A stretch of DNA of 64,000 bases, taken from contig NZ_VTZS01000001.1 of NCBI RefSeq assembly GCF_008367235.1, positions 620,001 through 684,000 on the forward strand. Reading direction: 5' to 3'. The translations under genes and the position numbers were made by a program. The stretch comes from Pareuzebyella sediminis (GTDB lineage Bacteria; Bacteroidota; Bacteroidia; Flavobacteriales; Flavobacteriaceae). The notes under the pieces were generated by a model. The model was not told the origin of the DNA and searched no databases. It worked only from the letters and a program-made list of their open reading frames with translations. Positions 10,378 through 19,449 of this stretch are shown piece after piece (the stretch's first letter is position 1; every line of letters starts with the position of its first letter).

Positions 10378-10432
10378 CACATAAATGTGATAATGGCGTA
10401 TAGTGTTGTGGCCATTAAGCATTCTAACTTTG
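10378..10432 (+). promoter_or_regulatory. Promoter and operator-like inverted repeats before the MFS gene
   Basis: TAACTTTG (10425-10432) is a perfect TAnnTTTG box, with TTG at 10406-10408, 16 bases upstream. Two inverted repeats lie in the same stretch: CACAT-AA-ATGTG (10378-10389), and TAATGGC (10391-10397) with GCCATTA (10411-10417), which straddles the TTG box. The arrangement suggests a repressor or activator site. Confidence 0.45.
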
Positions 10433-10510
10433 TATCGACTAATTAAAGCTTTCACAAATCGTAATACCTTTTGTCGGAAGCAGGTATGAACCGCTAAAAA
10501 TTAGGAGAAT

Positions 10511-11713
10511 ATGAAGACAGAAAACACAAATAAAAAAGCTTTGACGGCCTTGGCGATTGGTGGATTTGGTATTGGATTGACCGAATTCGTGATTATGGGT
10601 ATCTTACCCGATGTGGCCAACGGATTGGGTATCACCATCCCTCAAGCAGGGCATTTTATCGCCGCTTATGCCCTGGGGGTCGTGGTGGGAGCCCCATTGT
10701 TGACCAAATTCAGCTCAAAAATGGATGCCCGTAAAATCCTATTGTTACTTATGGGCTGGTTTACGGTGTTCAATACCGTATCGGGATTAGGGGAAAATTA
10801 CCTCACCCTGCTTGTAGCCCGATTTTTATCAGGACTTCCCCATGGGGCATTTTTTGGAATAGGAGCGGTCGTTGCGGGAAAATTGGCCCGGGAAGGTAAG
10901 TCGGCCAAAGCTATTGCGGTAATGTTCTCAGGCTTGACAATTGCGAATGTAATCGGTGTTCCTGTTGGAACGTATATCGGACATCACTATGATTGGAGTA
11001 TTTCATTCTATATGGTCGGCTTAGTAGGTCTGTTGGCCGTGGCCAGCATCTTTCTTTGGATGCCCAAATTGGTATCTGAAGCCCCAGAACCGTATTCAAA
11101 AGAAAACAAAGGCTTAAAAAATGGAGAACTCTGGGCGCTGATCTTGCTTACCACTATTGGTACGGGAGGGTTTTTCGCCTGGTACAGCTATATCGCCCCT
11201 TTGATTACCGATGTGGCCGGTTGGGGCGACTATATGGTGGGCTATGCGATGATATTGGCGGGTCTCGGAATGGTATTCGGAAATTTTATAGGAGCGAAAA
11301 TGGCCGAGTTATTTTCTCCCCTTAAAGCAGTGGCAATAAGTTTAAGCCTGATGGTGGTCTTGCTACTGATCAATTCGATGCTGGCTTTCAACCCATATAT
11401 TGTGCTTGCCATGACATTCTTGATCGGTGTGGCGGCTTTCACAGTCTCTACCCCGATTCAGATGGCTATTATCAATACCTCAAAAGGAAATGAGATGCTG
11501 GGCTCTTCGATGAACCAAAGCGCTTTCAATATGGGGAACGCCTCCGGTGCTTATTTAGCAGGACTACCCATAGCCTTTGGATACGGGGTCGTATATGCCG
11601 GGGCCGTAGGAGCTGTATTGGCCGGTCTTGGAGTGTGTATGGCCTTGGGCATTATTTTCTATCGAAGAAAGAAAGCAGGATTCAGTTTTAGAAAAATGGC
11701 CTTTAATGGTTAA
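10511..11713 (+). CDS. MFS transporter, DHA1/AraJ-like exporter
   Basis: A 400-residue integral membrane protein with about 12 hydrophobic segments in two halves joined by a basic loop (around residues 195-210). Family signs are the N-terminal GGFGIGLTEFVIMGILPDVA segment, as in AraJ-like sugar or drug exporters, and the ARFLSGLPHGAFFG motif in the fourth and fifth segments. It is presumably a proton-driven exporter, substrate unknown. The start has an AGGAG sequence six bases before the ATG, a stronger Shine-Dalgarno site than most genes here. No regulator gene is adjacent, although the promoter carries inverted repeats. A strong terminator follows. Confidence 0.85.
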   Translation: MKTENTNKKALTALAIGGFGIGLTEFVIMGILPDVANGLGITIPQAGHFIAAYALGVVVGAPLLTKFSSKMDARKILLLLMGWFTVFNTVSGLGENYLTLLVARFLSGLPHGAFFGIGAVVAGKLAREGKSAKAIAVMFSGLTIANVIGVPVGTYIGHHYDWSISFYMVGLVGLLAVASIFLWMPKLVSEAPEPYSKENKGLKNGELWALILLTTIGTGGFFAWYSYIAPLITDVAGWGDYMVGYAMILAGLGMVFGNFIGAKMAELFSPLKAVAISLSLMVVLLLINSMLAFNPYIVLAMTFLIGVAAFTVSTPIQMAIINTSKGNEMLGSSMNQSAFNMGNASGAYLAGLPIAFGYGVVYAGAVGAVLAGLGVCMALGIIFYRRKKAGFSFRKMAFNG

Positions 11714-11738
11714 AAAATGCAAAAGTGATGTGACTTTG

Positions 11739-11767
11739 AAGCCCTGAACCAAGTTCGGGGCTTTTTT
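11739..11767 (+). terminator. Rho-independent terminator of the MFS gene
   Basis: An 11-bp stem, AAGCCCTGAAC (11739-11749) with GTTCGGGGCTT (11753-11763), has a 3-base loop and is followed by T residues to 11767. It lies between the convergent MFS and GH28 genes. The T-tract is on the plus strand only. Confidence 0.85.
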
Positions 11768-11771
11768 CTAT

Positions 11772-13682
11772 CTAGTGAAGACTGACCTTAAATCGTGATG
11801 CTTCCTTTTCTATTTCTAGCACTCCTTTGCGTTTATCATAATGCCATTGGTCGGCACCCTTGACGGAAGAGGGAGCTGTATCCCTTTGTATCCAAAAACG
11901 CCATTTGTGGTTTTTCTCTCCGGAAACTTCAAGGGTCTCCGTACCCTTATCGAAGCTAATTGTAACAGGAGTCATATAAAAGCCGTCACCCAGGGGTTCG
12001 ACATAGGTCATTTTCTTGGCTTTTTCCGATAAAATATAGACGGTCACTTCTTCGGTAAAAGAAATCGAGTCCCCTTCCATGATGGGCTCCTCTGTCACCC
12101 CATGAACAGGAATAATACCTAATTCAAGTCGCTGTGCTACCAGCTTTTCAATCTTTTGCTTCATGCGCGCATCTATATCCGCTTTGTTGCTAGGCTGAAC
12201 TTCCAATGTCAGATCCTCAGGAAGCATAATGTTCTTACTGCCTTTCAATACGATATGCTCATCGTCGGGTATACTAATGGTTACGTTCTTCATTTGCCAA
12301 TCTTTGCCATAATTGATTTCCCCGCCTTTTTCAGCTTCGATGGAAATAGAGTTCCATCGTAGGTCATGCATCGGCTTTTGGGCGTAGGCGTTGGCATAGA
12401 TGGCCGTCGTAGCCCCTTTTACATCGATATTTGATAGTGATATATTTTTGAATTCAGGGATACCGCGTTCGGGGGGCGTTACTTTTTGTGTCATTAACCT
12501 CCAGGTATCGGGAATCTCATCTTCTGGAATTTCATCCGGTATTTCAGGGTAGCTGTACTCAGGATACCAATTCAGTTCAAATTGAAACGGACTTTTTACA
12601 TTATGCATGGTAATATCGTGAAAACTGATGTTCTCAATAACCCCGCCCCGTACTTGGGCTGATTTAAAGCGAATTCCAGTATTTGTTCCTTCGGCTTTTA
12701 GCCCATAGACTTCAATATTCCGCATACCCCCCGACGTTTCACTGCCGATGGTAAAAAGTCCGTGTCCGGATCGGGTAATGCAATTGCGGTAGACAATATT
12801 TTCTGCCGGACGGTTTACCCGCAAGCCATCGGCATCCCTACCTGATTTGATACAGAGGTTATCGTCATTACAGTCGATATCACAATTTTCGACGAGTATC
12901 TCCGAGGAAGAATCGGTGTTGATACCGTCTGAACTGGGCCCATAACCCCCGATATTGTTTCGAATGGTGACGCCGTTGACATGAACCCTCTCGCTGTAGG
13001 TCAGTGAAATAGTCCAAAAGCCTGAACGATGCACCGTAAAGTCTTTTAAAAGAACATCGGAAGATTTGTAGACCACAAGGGCCCTTACCCTTTTGCAATC
13101 ATAATCTACGGCCCAGCGTACATTTTTACGCTCATAGTCTACCCACATACCGCCACTTCTTGGTGGATCTCCCCAAAATTTATCCCACCAGTATTTTCCG
13201 TTCCCATCAATAATTCCTTTTCCGGTGATACGCACATTGTGCTGTTCGTACACATTGACCAGAGCCGATGGCCAATCCATTTCAAATCCAGCAACCCGAG
13301 TAGGCCTTTCGGGATAGTGGCTATCATTTTGAATCGCTTTTATTTTTACCCCTTCATCGAGGTGAAGCTCTACATTTGATTTTAAAAAGAGGGCACCCGA
13401 CAGATAAGTGCCGGGGGTAAATTCGACGCGGCCTCCACCTGCCTTTGCAGCCGCATCAATTGTATTCTGAATTGCCGAAGTATTTAAGGTAGTACTATCA
13501 CCCACGGCCCCGAAATCAGTAACCCAAAAAGTCTTATCGGGTATACTGGTAAAATTATCAGCATAGAAAATAGTTTCAAGTTGATCGACCAAAGCACTTT
13601 TTTTAGGCTCTTGATCCGAACAACCTAGATAGACGAGAGCTAGGGTAAATACAACTGAAGTGTTTTTGATAAACTTTGCCAT
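11772..13682 (-). CDS. Glycoside hydrolase family 28 lipoprotein (polygalacturonase-like)
   Basis: A 636-residue protein with a lipoprotein signal ending VYLGC (Cys21), so it is probably anchored in an outer or inner membrane leaflet. A right-handed beta-helix typical of pectate-degrading GH28 enzymes follows. The active-site motifs are in order: NTD (in GINTDSS), DD (in CNDDNLCIKSG), GHG (in SGHGLFTIGSE) and R-x-K as RFK. The start DFGAVGDSTTLNT is the usual beginning of the GH28 domain. About 160 residues after the helix are not assigned. Substrate could be galacturonan, rhamnogalacturonan or another uronate-containing glycan. No SusC/SusD pair or other carbohydrate enzyme is nearby, so it is not in a visible utilisation locus. 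Confidence 0.88.
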   Translation of the reverse strand: MAKFIKNTSVVFTLALVYLGCSDQEPKKSALVDQLETIFYADNFTSIPDKTFWVTDFGAVGDSTTLNTSAIQNTIDAAAKAGGGRVEFTPGTYLSGALFLKSNVELHLDEGVKIKAIQNDSHYPERPTRVAGFEMDWPSALVNVYEQHNVRITGKGIIDGNGKYWWDKFWGDPPRSGGMWVDYERKNVRWAVDYDCKRVRALVVYKSSDVLLKDFTVHRSGFWTISLTYSERVHVNGVTIRNNIGGYGPSSDGINTDSSSEILVENCDIDCNDDNLCIKSGRDADGLRVNRPAENIVYRNCITRSGHGLFTIGSETSGGMRNIEVYGLKAEGTNTGIRFKSAQVRGGVIENISFHDITMHNVKSPFQFELNWYPEYSYPEIPDEIPEDEIPDTWRLMTQKVTPPERGIPEFKNISLSNIDVKGATTAIYANAYAQKPMHDLRWNSISIEAEKGGEINYGKDWQMKNVTISIPDDEHIVLKGSKNIMLPEDLTLEVQPSNKADIDARMKQKIEKLVAQRLELGIIPVHGVTEEPIMEGDSISFTEEVTVYILSEKAKKMTYVEPLGDGFYMTPVTISFDKGTETLEVSGEKNHKWRFWIQRDTAPSSVKGADQWHYDKRKGVLEIEKEASRFKVSLH

Positions 13683-13849
13683 ACGTAAAATTTTTCGCCT
13701 ATTAAATCTAGTCTATGAAAATAAACCATGCAGTTTAAGCTGTAATATACATAACTAAGCCAAATACGAAAAGCGAAACCATTCTGTGGTTTGGCAATCT
13801 AAATTCTTAATAAAGCTATGAATGCAGCCACTCAAGCTTTATGGATAGA

Positions 13850-13882
13850 AAAGAGGCCCTTAGATAAATATCTAAAGGCCCT
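13850..13882 (-). terminator. Terminator of the leuC-leuD-cimA-leuB unit
   Basis: On the minus strand a 12-bp stem with two G-U pairs (arms 13870-13881 and 13854-13865, loop 13866-13869) is followed by a T-rich tail, TTTTC. It lies 23 bases beyond the leuB stop codon. Confidence 0.75.
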
Positions 13883-13903
13883 GACTTATTATTTGCTTAA
13901 ATT

Positions 13904-14959
13904 TTAAATTTGTTGCGCTAACCAATCACCCACTTCACTCGTTTTGAATGATTTACCATTTTCTGCCAGGTCTTCGGTGACCATCCCTTCGGCCAAAGAT
14001 TTATTGACCACTCGACGAATATGTTCCGCTTCTTCAGTCAAATTCATATCTTCAAATAGCATGGCCGCAGAGAGCACGGTAGCCAGCGGGTTGGCAATAT
14101 TCTTTCCGGCTGCTTGCGGATAGGAACCATGAATGGGCTCATACAATGAAACCTTACTACCTACAGAAGACGAAGGCATCAAGCCCATAGATCCTGAAAT
14201 TACCGAAGCTTCATCGGTTAATATATCTCCAAAAAGATTAGCGGTTATAATTACGTCATATCCTTTTGGCCATTGTATCAAACGCATGGCTACGGCATCG
14301 ATAAACTCATAGGATACTTCCACCTCCGGATAATCCTTTTCCAAGGCCTGGACGGTTTCGCGCCATAAGCGAGAAGATTCCAATACATTGGCCTTATCCA
14401 CACAGCATAACTTTTTAGATCGTTTCATGGCCATTTCAAAACCTTTTCGTGCCAGTCGTTCCACTTCAAAGCGTTGATACGTCATCGTATCAAAGGCCGT
14501 GTTTCCATCGTCTTTCCTTCCTCTTTCCCCGAAATAGACACCTCCGGTCAACTCACGAAGGATAATAAGGTCGGTTCCTTCGATTCTATCCCGTTTCAAT
14601 GGGGATTTGTCGATAAGGGATGGAAAAGTAAAAGTAGGCCGTACATTCGCGAAAAGACCCAGCTTTTGCCGCATTTTCAATAATCCTTGTTCTGGTCGAA
14701 CTTTGGCCGATGGGTCGTTATCAAACCTTGGATGACCGATAGCACCAAAAAGAACGGCGTCGGCATTCGCACAAATTTCATGGGTCTCATCAGGATAAGG
14801 TTCTCCCACCGCATCGATAGCAGCTGCCCCAGTTAATGCCGGTTGCCATTTGATATCGTGATTGTATTTTTTAGCAACAGCATCACAAACTTTTACCGCT
14901 TGGTCAATTACTTCGGGTCCTATACCATCTCCTGCCAATAGGGCAATGTTTAGTTTCAT
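13904..14959 (-). CDS. leuB: 3-isopropylmalate dehydrogenase
   Basis: LeuB oxidises and decarboxylates 3-isopropylmalate in leucine synthesis, and 3-methylmalate to 2-ketobutyrate in the citramalate route. The NAD-linked beta-decarboxylating dehydrogenase signature is clear: LLAGDGIGPEVI at the start, LRELTGGVYFGERG, and the NAD site GSYPQAAGKNIANP near the end. I chose the ATG at 14959 (351 residues, MKLNIALL) because it follows a purine-rich AAAAAGAAAA; the open frame reaches a TTG 14 codons upstream without family similarity. It is the last gene of the unit. Confidence 0.95.
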   Translation of the reverse strand: MKLNIALLAGDGIGPEVIDQAVKVCDAVAKKYNHDIKWQPALTGAAAIDAVGEPYPDETHEICANADAVLFGAIGHPRFDNDPSAKVRPEQGLLKMRQKLGLFANVRPTFTFPSLIDKSPLKRDRIEGTDLIILRELTGGVYFGERGRKDDGNTAFDTMTYQRFEVERLARKGFEMAMKRSKKLCCVDKANVLESSRLWRETVQALEKDYPEVEVSYEFIDAVAMRLIQWPKGYDVIITANLFGDILTDEASVISGSMGLMPSSSVGSKVSLYEPIHGSYPQAAGKNIANPLATVLSAAMLFEDMNLTEEAEHIRRVVNKSLAEGMVTEDLAENGKSFKTSEVGDWLAQQI

Positions 14960-15016
14960 GTTTTCTTTTTGTTTGGTTATTTGCCTCTTGATAGAAGACA
15001 ATATATTCAGATCTAT

Positions 15017-16528
15017 TTAAATAATGTTCAACATTTTTTCAGTAGCCTTGATCGCGGAAACCGTTTGGTCGGAGTCTAGCCCCCTTGAAGTGAATTCTTT
15101 TCCATCTGTTTCCCATGTAATTATGGTTTCGCATAAGGCATCAGAGTTGCTTCCAGGAGGTATGCGTACCGCATAGTCCACTAATAACGGAAGCTTCATG
15201 TTTTGGGATTTGTAAATTTTGCGGAGGGCGTTCATAAAAGCATCGTATTGCCCATCTCCCGGTGCATTTTCCTCAAAAAGCTTTCCATTGATTTCCAAGG
15301 AAAGGGTAGTGGACGGTTTCAATCCCTTTGAGTGGGTCAAGACATACGATTTAACGAATACCTTTTGTTGGAAATCGGTATCCAAGACATCAGAGATAAT
15401 GTAAGGCAGGTCATCTTTGGTAACCCTTTCCTTTTTATCGCCCAATTCAATGATTCTAGCCGTGACCTTTTTAAGCTCTTCATCGTTCAAGGTAAGTCCC
15501 AATTCTTGAAGGTTTTTCAAAATATTGGCCTTACCGGACATTTTTCCAAGGGCATATTTACGTTTTCTACCAAAACGCTCGGGCATTAAATCACTGAAGT
15601 AAAGGTTGTTTTTACTGTCTCCATCTGCATGAATTCCAGCGGTTTGAGTAAAAACATTATCCCCGACAATCGGTTTGTTCGCTGGTATGCCTACCCCAGT
15701 AAAGGCCGAAACCAATTTACTGACCTTAAAAAGCGCCTTTTCGTTTACCGAAATTTCCACTTCAGGTAAAAAATCATTGATTACGGCAATAGCGCTTGCC
15801 ATGGGTGCATTTCCCGCACGCTCTCCCATGCCGTTAACCGTAAGATGTAAGCCGTCACAGCCTGCCTTAACGGCCTCCATAATATTCGCGACACCAAGAT
15901 CGTAATCATTATGACCATGGAAATCTATATGCATCTCAGGATACCGATCGCGGATTTCTGAGATAAATTCAAAAGTTTCCCTATGTGTTAGAATACCAAG
16001 AGTATCGGGCAAAAGCACTCTTTTTATAGGTTGTGTAGTCAGAAAATCAAGGAACTGAAAGACGTAATCCTTGGAATTTCTCATGCCGTTACTCCAATCC
16101 TCAAGGTAGATATTATTGATGAATCCGTTCTTTTTAGCACCTTCAAAGACTTGGGCTATCTCTTCAAAATGCTGCTCTGGTGTCTTTTTTAGTTGATGTT
16201 TAAGGTGGTTCAAGGAGCCTTTCGTGAGCAAGTTTTGAACTTTGGCGCCTGCTGTCCTCATCCAATCTAGAGAGACACCCCCGTCAACAAAGGTCAGCAC
16301 CTCTATCATTTCAAGGAGATTTTTTTCCGAAGCCCATTGGGTTATTTGTTGCACAGCCTGTAGTTCACCCTCAGAAACCCTTGCAGATGCAACTTCAATG
16401 CGGTCGACCTTAAGTTCCTCCAGCAACAATTTGGCCAAGGTCAGTTTTTCGGATATGGAAAAGGACACCCCTGACGTCTGTTCACCGTCACGAAGGGTCG
16501 TGTCCATGATTTCCAGCTTCTTAGCCAT
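15017..16528 (-). CDS. cimA: (R)-citramalate synthase (CimA-like), alpha-isopropylmalate synthase superfamily
   Basis: This is a 503-residue DRE-TIM metallolyase with a C-terminal LeuA dimer-type regulatory domain. TLRDGEQTSG (Arg13, Asp14) and FHGHNDYDLG are the catalytic and metal motifs. The sequence lines up closely, from memory, with Leptospira CimA, and the residues reported there to shape the pyruvate pocket (Leu81, Leu104, Tyr144) are matched by Leu78, Leu101 and Tyr141. I therefore prefer citramalate synthase (pyruvate plus acetyl-CoA) over isopropylmalate synthase, although automatic annotation would often say leuA. It starts 11 bases after leuD, so it is in one operon with leuC, leuD and leuB, the enzymes that complete this route. 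Confidence 0.8.
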   Translation of the reverse strand: MAKKLEIMDTTLRDGEQTSGVSFSISEKLTLAKLLLEELKVDRIEVASARVSEGELQAVQQITQWASEKNLLEMIEVLTFVDGGVSLDWMRTAGAKVQNLLTKGSLNHLKHQLKKTPEQHFEEIAQVFEGAKKNGFINNIYLEDWSNGMRNSKDYVFQFLDFLTTQPIKRVLLPDTLGILTHRETFEFISEIRDRYPEMHIDFHGHNDYDLGVANIMEAVKAGCDGLHLTVNGMGERAGNAPMASAIAVINDFLPEVEISVNEKALFKVSKLVSAFTGVGIPANKPIVGDNVFTQTAGIHADGDSKNNLYFSDLMPERFGRKRKYALGKMSGKANILKNLQELGLTLNDEELKKVTARIIELGDKKERVTKDDLPYIISDVLDTDFQQKVFVKSYVLTHSKGLKPSTTLSLEINGKLFEENAPGDGQYDAFMNALRKIYKSQNMKLPLLVDYAVRIPPGSNSDALCETIITWETDGKEFTSRGLDSDQTVSAIKATEKMLNII

Positions 16529-16539
16529 GAACGTGAAAT

Positions 16540-17136
16540 TTATAAAGGTCGATCCGAAGCAAATTCGGTGATCTGATCGGTAATGTTCAGTAGGTAATCG
16601 ATATCATCAAAACCATTAAGTAGATTAGCTTTCTTGTAGGCATTGATATCAAAACTTTCTTGAGCGCCCGTAGATTTAATAGTAATGGTCTGGTTAGGAA
16701 GGTTAACTTCAAACTGGGTATTCGGGTCTTTTTCGATGGCCCTAAAAACATCATCCAGAAAATCGGCACTCACTTGTACAGGAAGTACCCCGATGTTCAA
16801 ACAGTTATTGCGAAAGATATCTGCAAAAAAGCTCGATACTACGCATCGAAAGCCGTAATCATAAACTGCCCAAGCCGCATGTTCCCGGGATGAGCCGGAA
16901 CCGAAGTTTTTACCTCCTACCAAAATACGACCGCTGTATATGGGGTTGTTCAACACGAAATCTTTTTTCTCGGAGCCGTCGTTGTTGTAACGCCAATCCC
17001 TAAAGAGATTGTCACCGAATCCTTTTCGCTCCGTGGCCTTAAGAAACCGGGCGGGAATGATTTGATCCGTATCGACGTTTTCGATAGGAAGTGGTACTGC
17101 TGAAGAGGTAAGTATATTGAATTTATCGTACGCCAT
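16540..17136 (-). CDS. leuD: 3-isopropylmalate dehydratase, small subunit
   Basis: LeuD carries the swivel domain of the aconitase-type isomerase that works on isopropylmalate and, in the citramalate pathway, on citramalate. The 198 residues have the usual length. DTDQIIPARFL and GKNFGSGSSREHA are the conserved substrate-contact motifs. It lies between leuC (56 bases) and cimA (11 bases), and its partner is the LeuC subunit upstream. Confidence 0.96.
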   Translation of the reverse strand: MAYDKFNILTSSAVPLPIENVDTDQIIPARFLKATERKGFGDNLFRDWRYNNDGSEKKDFVLNNPIYSGRILVGGKNFGSGSSREHAAWAVYDYGFRCVVSSFFADIFRNNCLNIGVLPVQVSADFLDDVFRAIEKDPNTQFEVNLPNQTITIKSTGAQESFDINAYKKANLLNGFDDIDYLLNITDQITEFASDRPL

Positions 17137-17192
17137 TTTGGTATTGCTTTGCGTTTATTGATTGTATAGGTTCGTAATCGGATTTTTAAGTC

Positions 17193-18608
17193 TTAGGCGG
17201 TTTGCATTTCCATGAGTTCTCTAGGATCTGTCACCTTACCTGTCACGGCAGCTGCAGCCGCCACTAAAGGACTTGCTAAAAGTGTACGTGCTCCGGGGCC
17301 CTGCCTTCCTTCAAAATTTCGGTTCGATGTACTGACCGCATATTTTCCGGCAGGCACCTTATCATCGTTCATTGCCAGACAAGCAGAACAACCAGGTTCT
17401 CGAAGTTCAAAGCCCGCTTCATTGAGAATATCCAACAAGCCTTCGTCTTTTATAGCCTTTTCTACCTTGTGAGACCCGGGGACGAGCCAAGCAGTAACAT
17501 TATCGGCCTTTTTTCTGCCTTTTACTAAAGAGGTAAACAATCTGAAATCTTCAATGCGTCCGTTGGTACAACTGCCCAAAAATACGAAGTCGATTTTTTT
17601 CCCCATCATGCTATCGCCCTCGTTAAAGTTCATATACTGCAACGATTTTTGATAGGTAGCGACACCACCCTCTAGTGAATCTGCTTTTGGGATACCACTG
17701 GAAATTCCGATGCCCATACCAGGGTTCGTACCATAAGTTATCATGGGCTCTATATCTGATGCATTGAAGGTTATTTCTTTATCAAAGGTAGCGCCTTCAT
17801 CTGTTGGCAAGGTTTTCCAGTACGCCATTGCCTTTTCCCATGCTTCACCTGTTGGGGTGAATTCCCTTCCTTTTACATAATCAAAGGTTTTCTCGTCAGG
17901 AGCGATCATACCACCGCGGGCACCCATTTCGATACTTAAATTGCAAACGGTCATTCGGCCTTCCATACTCATATCACGGAATACCTGACCTGCATATTCA
18001 ACAAAATATCCGGTAGCCCCAGAGGTAGATAATTGTGATATTATATAAAGAGCGACATCTTTGGGCGTTACGCCGAAGTTCAGTTGACCTTCTACATTAA
18101 TTCGCATACTTTTGGGTTTGGTCTGCATGATACATTGCGTGGCCAGAACCATTTCTACCTCTGAAGTACCTATACCGAATGCAATGGCCCCGAACGCCCC
18201 ATGTGTAGACGTGTGCGAGTCACCACAAACAATGGTTGCCCCGGGTTGGGTGATTCCATATTCCGGTCCCACCACATGCACAATTCCGTTTTTTTCATGA
18301 CCTAAACCCCAGTATGAGATACCGAATTCATTGGCATTTTCTTCCAACATTTTTAATTGATTGGCGGAAAGGGGGTCTTCAACGGGCAAATGCTGATTGA
18401 TGGTTGGGGTATTGTGGTCTGCAGTGGCAAATGTTTTTTCGGGGTACATCACTTTGATACCCCTGTTTTTAATGCCCAAAAATGCAACGGGACTAGTTAC
18501 TTCATGTACCATATGGCGGTCAATGAATAATACGTCGGGACCATTTTCGATGTGCTGAACCACATGCGAATCCCAAACCTTATCGAACAATGTTTTTTTA
18601 GCGGTCAT
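17193..18608 (-). CDS. leuC: 3-isopropylmalate dehydratase, large subunit
   Basis: The 471-residue catalytic subunit carries the 4Fe-4S cluster. The cluster cysteines lie in LGSCTNGR and in GCSACLAMN, and [12 protein letters not shown] is the aconitase-family signature. It is the first gene of the minus-strand leuCD-cimA-leuB unit. A TAGCTTTG on the minus strand (18630-18637), 21 bases before its ATG, fits a -7 box. The Crp/Fnr gene is divergent across a 172-bp gap. Confidence 0.97.
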   Translation of the reverse strand: MTAKKTLFDKVWDSHVVQHIENGPDVLFIDRHMVHEVTSPVAFLGIKNRGIKVMYPEKTFATADHNTPTINQHLPVEDPLSANQLKMLEENANEFGISYWGLGHEKNGIVHVVGPEYGITQPGATIVCGDSHTSTHGAFGAIAFGIGTSEVEMVLATQCIMQTKPKSMRINVEGQLNFGVTPKDVALYIISQLSTSGATGYFVEYAGQVFRDMSMEGRMTVCNLSIEMGARGGMIAPDEKTFDYVKGREFTPTGEAWEKAMAYWKTLPTDEGATFDKEITFNASDIEPMITYGTNPGMGIGISSGIPKADSLEGGVATYQKSLQYMNFNEGDSMMGKKIDFVFLGSCTNGRIEDFRLFTSLVKGRKKADNVTAWLVPGSHKVEKAIKDEGLLDILNEAGFELREPGCSACLAMNDDKVPAGKYAVSTSNRNFEGRQGPGARTLLASPLVAAAAAVTGKVTDPRELMEMQTA

Positions 18609-18629
18609 AGTCTTTCAATTCTAAGCTTA

Positions 18630-18637
18630 CAAAGCTA
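18630..18637 (-). promoter_or_regulatory. Possible leuC -7 promoter box
   Basis: The minus strand reads TAGCTTTG, a perfect TAnnTTTG match close upstream of the leuC ATG. No convincing TTG box lies 17-20 bases further upstream, so this is only half of a promoter and might depend on an activator. Confidence 0.35.
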
Positions 18638-18780
18638 ATGAATGTAACCCTTTTTAGAAATTTTTGAGCGTATAATTTACGATGTTCAACGGTGGTTCGA
18701 GAAAACATGTAGAAAGAATCGTTACCTTTTTAATCTAGAAGAGCGATTATAGTATTTTTAGACAGAAAATTAATTCCCTT

Positions 18781-19359
18781 ATGAAGAACAATGGCCCTTT
18801 ATTGCATTATATTTCAAAGTATATACAGCTAACTCAAGACGAAAAAGAGGAATTCGAAAGCATTCTTATCCGAACCTGCGTTCAGAGAAAGTCATATCTC
18901 GTGCAGCCAGGAGATATGGTCAATCATATATATTTTGTATTGAGTGGCTGTTTGAAGGCTTATTATCAAGACGAAATGGGAAACATGCATATTCTTCAAT
19001 TTGCCGTGGAAGATTGGTGGATTACAGATTTTGATGCCATGCACCATAAAGCTCCTGCTGCATTGTACATAAGAGCTATTGAAGATAGTTCTCTGGTCGG
19101 AATAGATATGAGATCTTTAGAACTTCTCTTTGCCCGCATTCCTAAGTTCGAGCGTTTTTTTCGAATATTATATACAAAGGCTTTTATCGCTCTACGGAAG
19201 AGGGTAATGTCCTCTTTACAGAAAAGCTGTGCAGACCGGTATTTGGAATTTTGCGAGAAATATCCTGGAATTCAAAAACGTGTAACCAATTACCATATAG
19301 CCAATTATCTAGGCGTCACGGCAGAAAGTCTTAGCAGGATTCGTAGAGTGTTAAATTGA
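18781..19359 (+). CDS. Crp/Fnr family transcriptional regulator
   Basis: A 192-residue regulator with an N-terminal cyclic-nucleotide-type beta-barrel (QPGDMVNHIYFVLSGCLKAYY, about residues 39-59), a long dimer helix, and a C-terminal winged helix. The recognition helix lies in YLGVTAESLSRIRRVL at the end. The barrel lacks the RGE phosphate-binding motif of true cAMP receptors and the cysteines of Fnr, which is usual for the many flavobacterial members whose ligand is unknown. It is divergent from leuC and could regulate that operon, but it may equally act elsewhere. A pseudogene follows. Confidence 0.85.
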   Translation: MKNNGPLLHYISKYIQLTQDEKEEFESILIRTCVQRKSYLVQPGDMVNHIYFVLSGCLKAYYQDEMGNMHILQFAVEDWWITDFDAMHHKAPAALYIRAIEDSSLVGIDMRSLELLFARIPKFERFFRILYTKAFIALRKRVMSSLQKSCADRYLEFCEKYPGIQKRVTNYHIANYLGVTAESLSRIRRVLN

Positions 19360-19449
19360 ATTTTAACTCTTTTTAACAAAATTACTTAACATTTATCAAT
19401 CGAAATTTAGAGGGTCTTCACTTAAATTTGAACTATCAGTAATATATGT

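Noticed and set aside
11739-11767. Bidirectional terminator for both MFS and GH28 genes
   Set aside because: Only the plus strand has a T-tract after the stem. On the minus strand the following bases are not T-rich.
15017-16528. 2-isopropylmalate synthase (leuA) annotation
   Set aside because: The operon position suggests it, but the sequence follows Leptospira CimA and keeps its pyruvate-pocket residues. LeuA activity cannot be excluded without assay.
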